In this document: positions 50,692 through 64,000 of the stretch, piece after piece
Numbering within the stretch: position 1 is the stretch's first letter
Layout of the letters: every line of letters starts with the position of its first letter
Assembly: GCA_028583405.1 (NCBI GenBank)
Contig: CM053260.1
Coordinates: forward strand, 13,352,660-13,416,659
DNA from: Pogonophryne albipinna
Taxonomy: Eukaryota; Chordata; Actinopteri; Perciformes; Artedidraconidae
Reading direction: 5' to 3'
DNA: 64,000 nt
Translations under genes and position numbers: made by a program
The notes under the pieces: generated by a model
What the model was told of the DNA's origin: nothing
Database searches by the model: none
What the model saw: only the letters and a program-made list of their open reading frames with translations

Positions 50692-52100
50692 AGTGTCCCC
50701 TCAGAGCCTGGCTTCCTCCATTATCACTGAGAAGAAGAAAAACACATATAACACGCAAGTACCTTCCGACGACTATCCGAGGCTCCATTTCAAACAATGT
50801 GATCTGTCTCTTTCACTATGACTAAGTCCCAGAAAACTTGACTGTTAAACTTGTGGTTGTTTTTTTGGTGAAGGATAAAATGTTTTAAAAAAAATCAAAA
50901 CTAGTAGAAGCATTCAGATCATGTACCCCATTAATACTAAATGATGTAAACTGCACTCAAATGTTACTTTATTTAAAATACAGAAGCATGATCAGCTAAA
51001 TGTATGGAGTTAGGGTTAGTTCTCATTATGCAGCAGTATGGCATATGTTACACTTACATACATAAATACATAACTACATACACACACATACATTCATCAG
51101 AATGTATTATTGGACTATTAGTACTAATGCTTTGACATGCTTTAATTGTATTGTTATAGCCAGTCAATAGGGAGGTGTCTTAATTGCACTGGGACATTTG
51201 TGACAAACATCATTCATTATGAACTGATCATAGTTTCTAAAATGTAGAAGGCTGCAAGTAGTAGCCAACAGGAGTAAATATACACCAAATCTGATTGATT
51301 GTAAATTAGGCAGTAGGCTACTATTACACAATGTTTATTTAGTTTGGATATTTTTGTCTAGGCTACAGTAGAATTTAGACATTTTATTTAACATTTAAAC
51401 ATTTTGTATGATGGTTTGGTAAACATGTTTTCTAGATGACATTGTCATAAATCCAACACTATTTGTAACAAGGCTAATTATATAACATGTCACATACGTA
51501 TGCACATACATACAGTACATGCACAACATATTCTGCTTACCTAGCATATAAAGCAGAGTACAAAAGTAGCCACAATAGCCTAGCTAAAACTTTAGCATGT
51601 GTTTGGTTAGGCTACGTTTTACAAAACTAAATAATTAATACAACAACACATTTACTGTACACGAGGGCTCTGAGGAGGAAAGTCCCAAACCAGTCCACAC
51701 GTTTGGTAAATTACAGAAATAACTTAAGAGAACATTCAAATATGAAGCCCAACTTACCAAAACAGGGGGAAAAACAGCCCTGTTGCAGCCGCTTTGTCTC
51801 AAAACTTTCTTCCATCCGAAGAGAAAAACTTTCCGCAGAAATGTTCTCAGGGTTTCCAAGTAACGGAGGTGTGCAGCCGCGGCTCTCTGGAAACAATCTC
51901 TCATCCCCGGCTGTTAGCGAGCGGAACGACACAGATCAGCTCTCCTTCACATCAGAGAAACCGCTGAGTCTGAGCACTTCTGAAGACAATAACCATCTTA
52001 TGAACAGAGAGTTTATCATGAAAAACTGAGAGTAAAATGAGAGTTGAGCTGCTCAGACATCCGGAATGGTTTCACATAGGGGGTGCTTCTGAGTCCGGAG
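50692..52100 (-). promoter_or_regulatory. rassf1 A-type 5' region with non-coding exon and upstream ORF
   Basis: On the minus strand a donor at 51758/51757 (TTTTG/GTAAGTT) and an acceptor at 50727 (TTCTTCTCAG) predict a non-coding first exon of about 300 nt (about 52080-51758) and an intron near 1 kb. The coding exon then starts at 50726 and its leader contains a 6-codon upstream ORF (ATG GAG GAA ... TGA, about 50721-50701) ending 9 nt before the main ATG. The promoter is probably about 52000-52150. Confidence 0.45.
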
Positions 52101-52179
52101 CACAGCTGAGACAGTGGGCGTGCAGATCCTCCCCCCCACTGTGATAGATCTGTGTCTCATTTACCACAGCAGTAAAACT

Positions 52180-52380
52180 TGTGCTGGAGGAAGTACTTAG
52201 ATCTTTACATACTTGAGGCTAAATCTAATCCGTTACAGGTAAATCAAATGTCCTGCATTCAAAATCAGTATCAGTATCAGCATCAAATATATAGGCTACT
52301 TAAAAAGTGAAAGGGACAAAAAGTACTCATTATGGAAAAGGGCCCATAATAATACATATCATATAACTAGTGTACATTTG
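52180..52380. repeat. dispersed AGTAAAAGTACT-type repeat fragment
   Basis: Has CTGGAGGAAGTACTTAGATC, ATGTCCTGCATTCAAAATCA and AAAAAGTACTCATTATGGAA, matching the family at 44395 and 63530. It lies between rassf1 and the end of zmynd10. Confidence 0.55.
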
Positions 52381-52901
52381 ATGAATTAGCCTACTGTAAT
52401 GTGTACATGTTGCAGTGGTATTATTAATTGGATGATTTTAATTTGTTTAATTAATAATGTAAACCTGCATAGTAACTGGAATACATATGGGGAAGAAAAA
52501 AACATGCTTCCAAAATATAGTGGACTATATAAAGTAGCAGAAAAAGGGCCTCATAATTGGACTTGCATGCATAAAACAAGTTGAGTGAATGTAGTGTAAT
52601 GTTAATTCCACCACTGTAAATATATATACTGTACAGAAACTGTAAATCTTAAACTTACAGTACATCATGTTATGTATTTACTGACAGAAAGTCAACAATC
52701 TTATATTCGGTGAGGGTAAAGTCTGAGTGTAACTAGCAGGAATATTAACTGAGAAGGTGAGCCACTAATCCACAGCTTCTATAACCATGTGAGTATAAAT
52801 ATAAGTATTTCAATATGTTGTGCTCATTGGAAAATTCCTACATGCTTTTTGTTCCAATATCAACGGACAAAGAGAAAAGATATGGAGAGTTTGTAAAGCA
52901 T

Positions 52902-52907
52902 TTTATT
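52902..52907 (-). other. polyadenylation signal of zmynd10
   Basis: AATAAA on the minus strand about 200 nt past the zmynd10 stop. Confidence 0.6.
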
Positions 52908-53107
52908 TGCTGCCGGTGTATTGAAGTAAATACACCTCCACTGTGTTGAACAATAGAATCAAAGTATGGAAGAAATCTATGTCATTAAATAGACAAATTA
53001 TTGGTTAAAACAGAATGCCATAATGTAACTGGGCATATCATTTTACCATAGAGGAATGTACATTTCCACTGTGCTATATGCAGATCTGTTCTCTCAGCCT
53101 CTCTCTG

Positions 53108-58355
<5,248 letters not shown>

Positions 58356-58457
58356 GTCGTGGGAGAAAACTATTTACCAACCTATCAATTAAAAAAGTAG
58401 AAGAGTTGTCTCTTCAGCGATAGTTGTAGTGGATAGTGATACTCTTCTTTAGCTGTG

Positions 58458-58471
58458 GTTGTCATGGTGAC
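58458..58471 (+). promoter_or_regulatory. RFX X-box-like palindrome upstream of zmynd10
   Basis: GTTGTCATGGTGAC matches the RFX consensus GTTRCCATRGYAAC at 12 of 14 positions and keeps the two half-sites with central ATGG. It lies 103 bp upstream of the zmynd10 ATG, the usual place for X-boxes of ciliary genes. Assignment by pattern and by the gene's ciliary role. Confidence 0.5.
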
Positions 58472-59068
58472 TGTAAAACAAGCTCACCCAACGCGCAGTT
58501 CCTCCCCTCCCGCCAGAGGGGGGCGGTGCTTCAGGGAAAAACAACGGCAATCAGAGTAGAACAAAGTTAAATTAAAAACTATAAATTGGCAAAAACGATT
58601 AGATTATTTTGACATGTTACATTTGCTCTGATTGTTCAGCAGGACCCGAACGTTGTGTTTCCCTTTCTCTCTATATGTTGTTGTTCTTGCACAATTTATT
58701 TTATTTTGAAATCATTTTACTAATGAGACATATATTAACTTCAACCTCTAAAATAAAAAAAACTGGACCATATTTACAAAAAAGGACTATTGATTAAAAA
58801 TGATTCTTATTTTTAAACAAGAATATATATAAGTATATGTAGGAGTGTAGGAGGCAAGGTTATTTTATAAGCTCATCAGATATTTTGTAGGTACAATCTT
58901 TTATTTGTAAAAGTAGCTATATTTATTAAGTAAATCTTGTGAAAAATAAATACAATTTTTTAGTGTTTCTCTAGATTAGTTTTCTATGGCTCTAAAAATA
59001 AATTAAATGTTAAAGGGTTTTCTCTTACTGTGAGTTAAGACAATCTATCACATTGTGGTATAATGTCT
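58472..59068. other. zmynd10-nprl2 intergenic space
   Basis: Contains the zmynd10 promoter side (GC-rich CCTCCCGCCAGAGGGGGGCG near 58505) and AT-rich sequence. No gene seen. Confidence 0.4.
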
Positions 59069-59074
59069 TTTATT
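59069..59074 (-). other. polyadenylation signal of nprl2
   Basis: AATAAA on the minus strand about 215 nt past the nprl2 stop. Confidence 0.55.
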
Positions 59075-59287
59075 AATCACAAATTATATTTTGTACAATA
59101 ATAATAAATATGACCGTCCTCTCTTGATCTGAACATTGATCTGAATGTATGATAATTATTAATTATGACATTTGTTAAAAAAAAAAAAACACTCTTCACT
59201 AACAAAAAATATACAAAAAATCTCTTCACTTTTCCTGTTATTCAGTTGGAAAAAAGGCATCTCTGTGTCTTTCAGTCAATGTTCATG

Positions 59288-63335
<4,048 letters not shown>

Positions 63336-63529
63336 CTGTGAGGAGAGAACATAGGAGGCACTGTATACACATACATCCCATAAGATACACAGAGAATACT
63401 TTGTTCTGTTCACTTCAAAGGTCAATACCACACAAATAACTCTTAATTATTATTAAGATGTTTGCTTTATCTGATACTATTTTGAAAAAGTTTTTCAAAT
63501 ACAACAGCATATTACACTTGAATGTCCTT

Positions 63530-63673
63530 AGAGGTGTAATGTAACTAAGTTCATTTACTCAAGTACTGTACTTAGCTACAATTTTGAGGTACTTGTACAT
63601 TGTACTTAACTTGAGTATTTCAATTTTTCTTCTGCTCCACTAAAATTCAGAGCTTAATCGTGTACTTTTACTC

Positions 63674-63710
<37 letters not shown>

Positions 63711-63905
63711 ATACCTTTAGTTACTTCTCTGCATAATGAGTACTTTTACTTTTGGTACTTTAAGTATATTTTGATGCTGATACTTTTGCACTTTTACTTT
63801 AGTAACATTTTGAATGCAGGACTTTCACTGGTAACAGAGTATTCCTACACTCTGGTAGTTCTTCCTTTACCTAAGTACAATATCTGAGTACTTTTCCCAC
63901 CTCTG
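63530..63905. mobile_element. AGTAAAAGTACT-type non-autonomous DNA transposon, near full length
   Basis: Left end AGAGGTGTAATGTAACTAAG and right end GAGTACTTTTCCCACCTCTG are rough inverted repeats (AGAGGTG / CACCTCT). The interior is filled with TACTTTTACTTTTGGTACTT, ATTTTGAATGCAGGACTTTC and similar blocks. It is the most complete copy of the family in this window and contains the (TA)n tract at 63677-63707. A hAT-type origin is likely but not proven. Confidence 0.6.
63677..63707. repeat. (TA)n microsatellite
   Basis: An uninterrupted run of about 15 TA units. Confidence 0.95.
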
Positions 63906-64000
63906 AATGTACTTGATGATATTGTTAACAATTTATCTCATAGCTGTACTCAAATAATGCATAATTATATTTGTTTTAATGTATTATAAAACATTATATT

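Overview
This window looks like nuclear DNA of a ray-finned fish, probably a percomorph-type teleost. It is AT-rich, has short introns, and carries Tc1, hAT, TTAA-target MITE, LINE and Ty3/gypsy repeats of types common in teleosts. No bacterial, viral or organelle genes were seen.

Layout. Positions 1-24,600 hold no recognisable host gene and are rich in transposons. They contain a Ty3/gypsy LTR retrotransposon running off the left edge (1-3,562, minus), a Tc1 remnant (5,344-5,908), a LINE reverse-transcriptase relic (9,640-10,165), a larger LINE (10,694-15,310, minus) split by a hAT element with a clean 8-bp target duplication (12,841-14,330), and a TTAA MITE with a 79-bp perfect palindrome (17,431-17,890). 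Several GC-richer non-repetitive islands could be regulatory.

Positions 24,677-64,000 hold six co-oriented minus-strand genes: hyal1-like (24,677-27,051), hyal2-like (28,808-32,215), tusc2 (37,040-38,179), rassf1 (40,417-50,691, with a second downstream first exon at 43,558-43,740), zmynd10 (53,108-58,355) and nprl2 (59,288-63,335, first exon beyond the right edge). From general knowledge, this is the order and relative orientation of the human 3p21.31 tumour-suppressor cluster (HYAL1-HYAL2-TUSC2-RASSF1-ZMYND10-NPRL2). I rebuilt exon by exon with in-phase splice sites: 432 aa (hyal1), 465 aa (hyal2), 111 aa (tusc2), 366 aa (rassf1 A form), 278 aa (rassf1 C form), 445 aa (zmynd10) and 354 aa of nprl2. 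These lengths agree with the families.

The genes do not form one pathway. The two hyaluronidases degrade hyaluronan, one predicted soluble/lysosomal and one GPI-anchored. Tusc2 is a small myristoylated protein, rassf1 a Ras-association/SARAH scaffold in Hippo and microtubule signalling, zmynd10 a cytoplasmic dynein-arm assembly factor for motile cilia, and nprl2 a GATOR1 subunit that restrains mTORC1. Points of interest are the conserved RASSF1C-type promoter/exon, two GC-AG introns, absence of the ATM-type SQ site in rassf1, an RFX X-box-like site upstream of zmynd10, and nested transposon structures. I found no clearly undescribed system.
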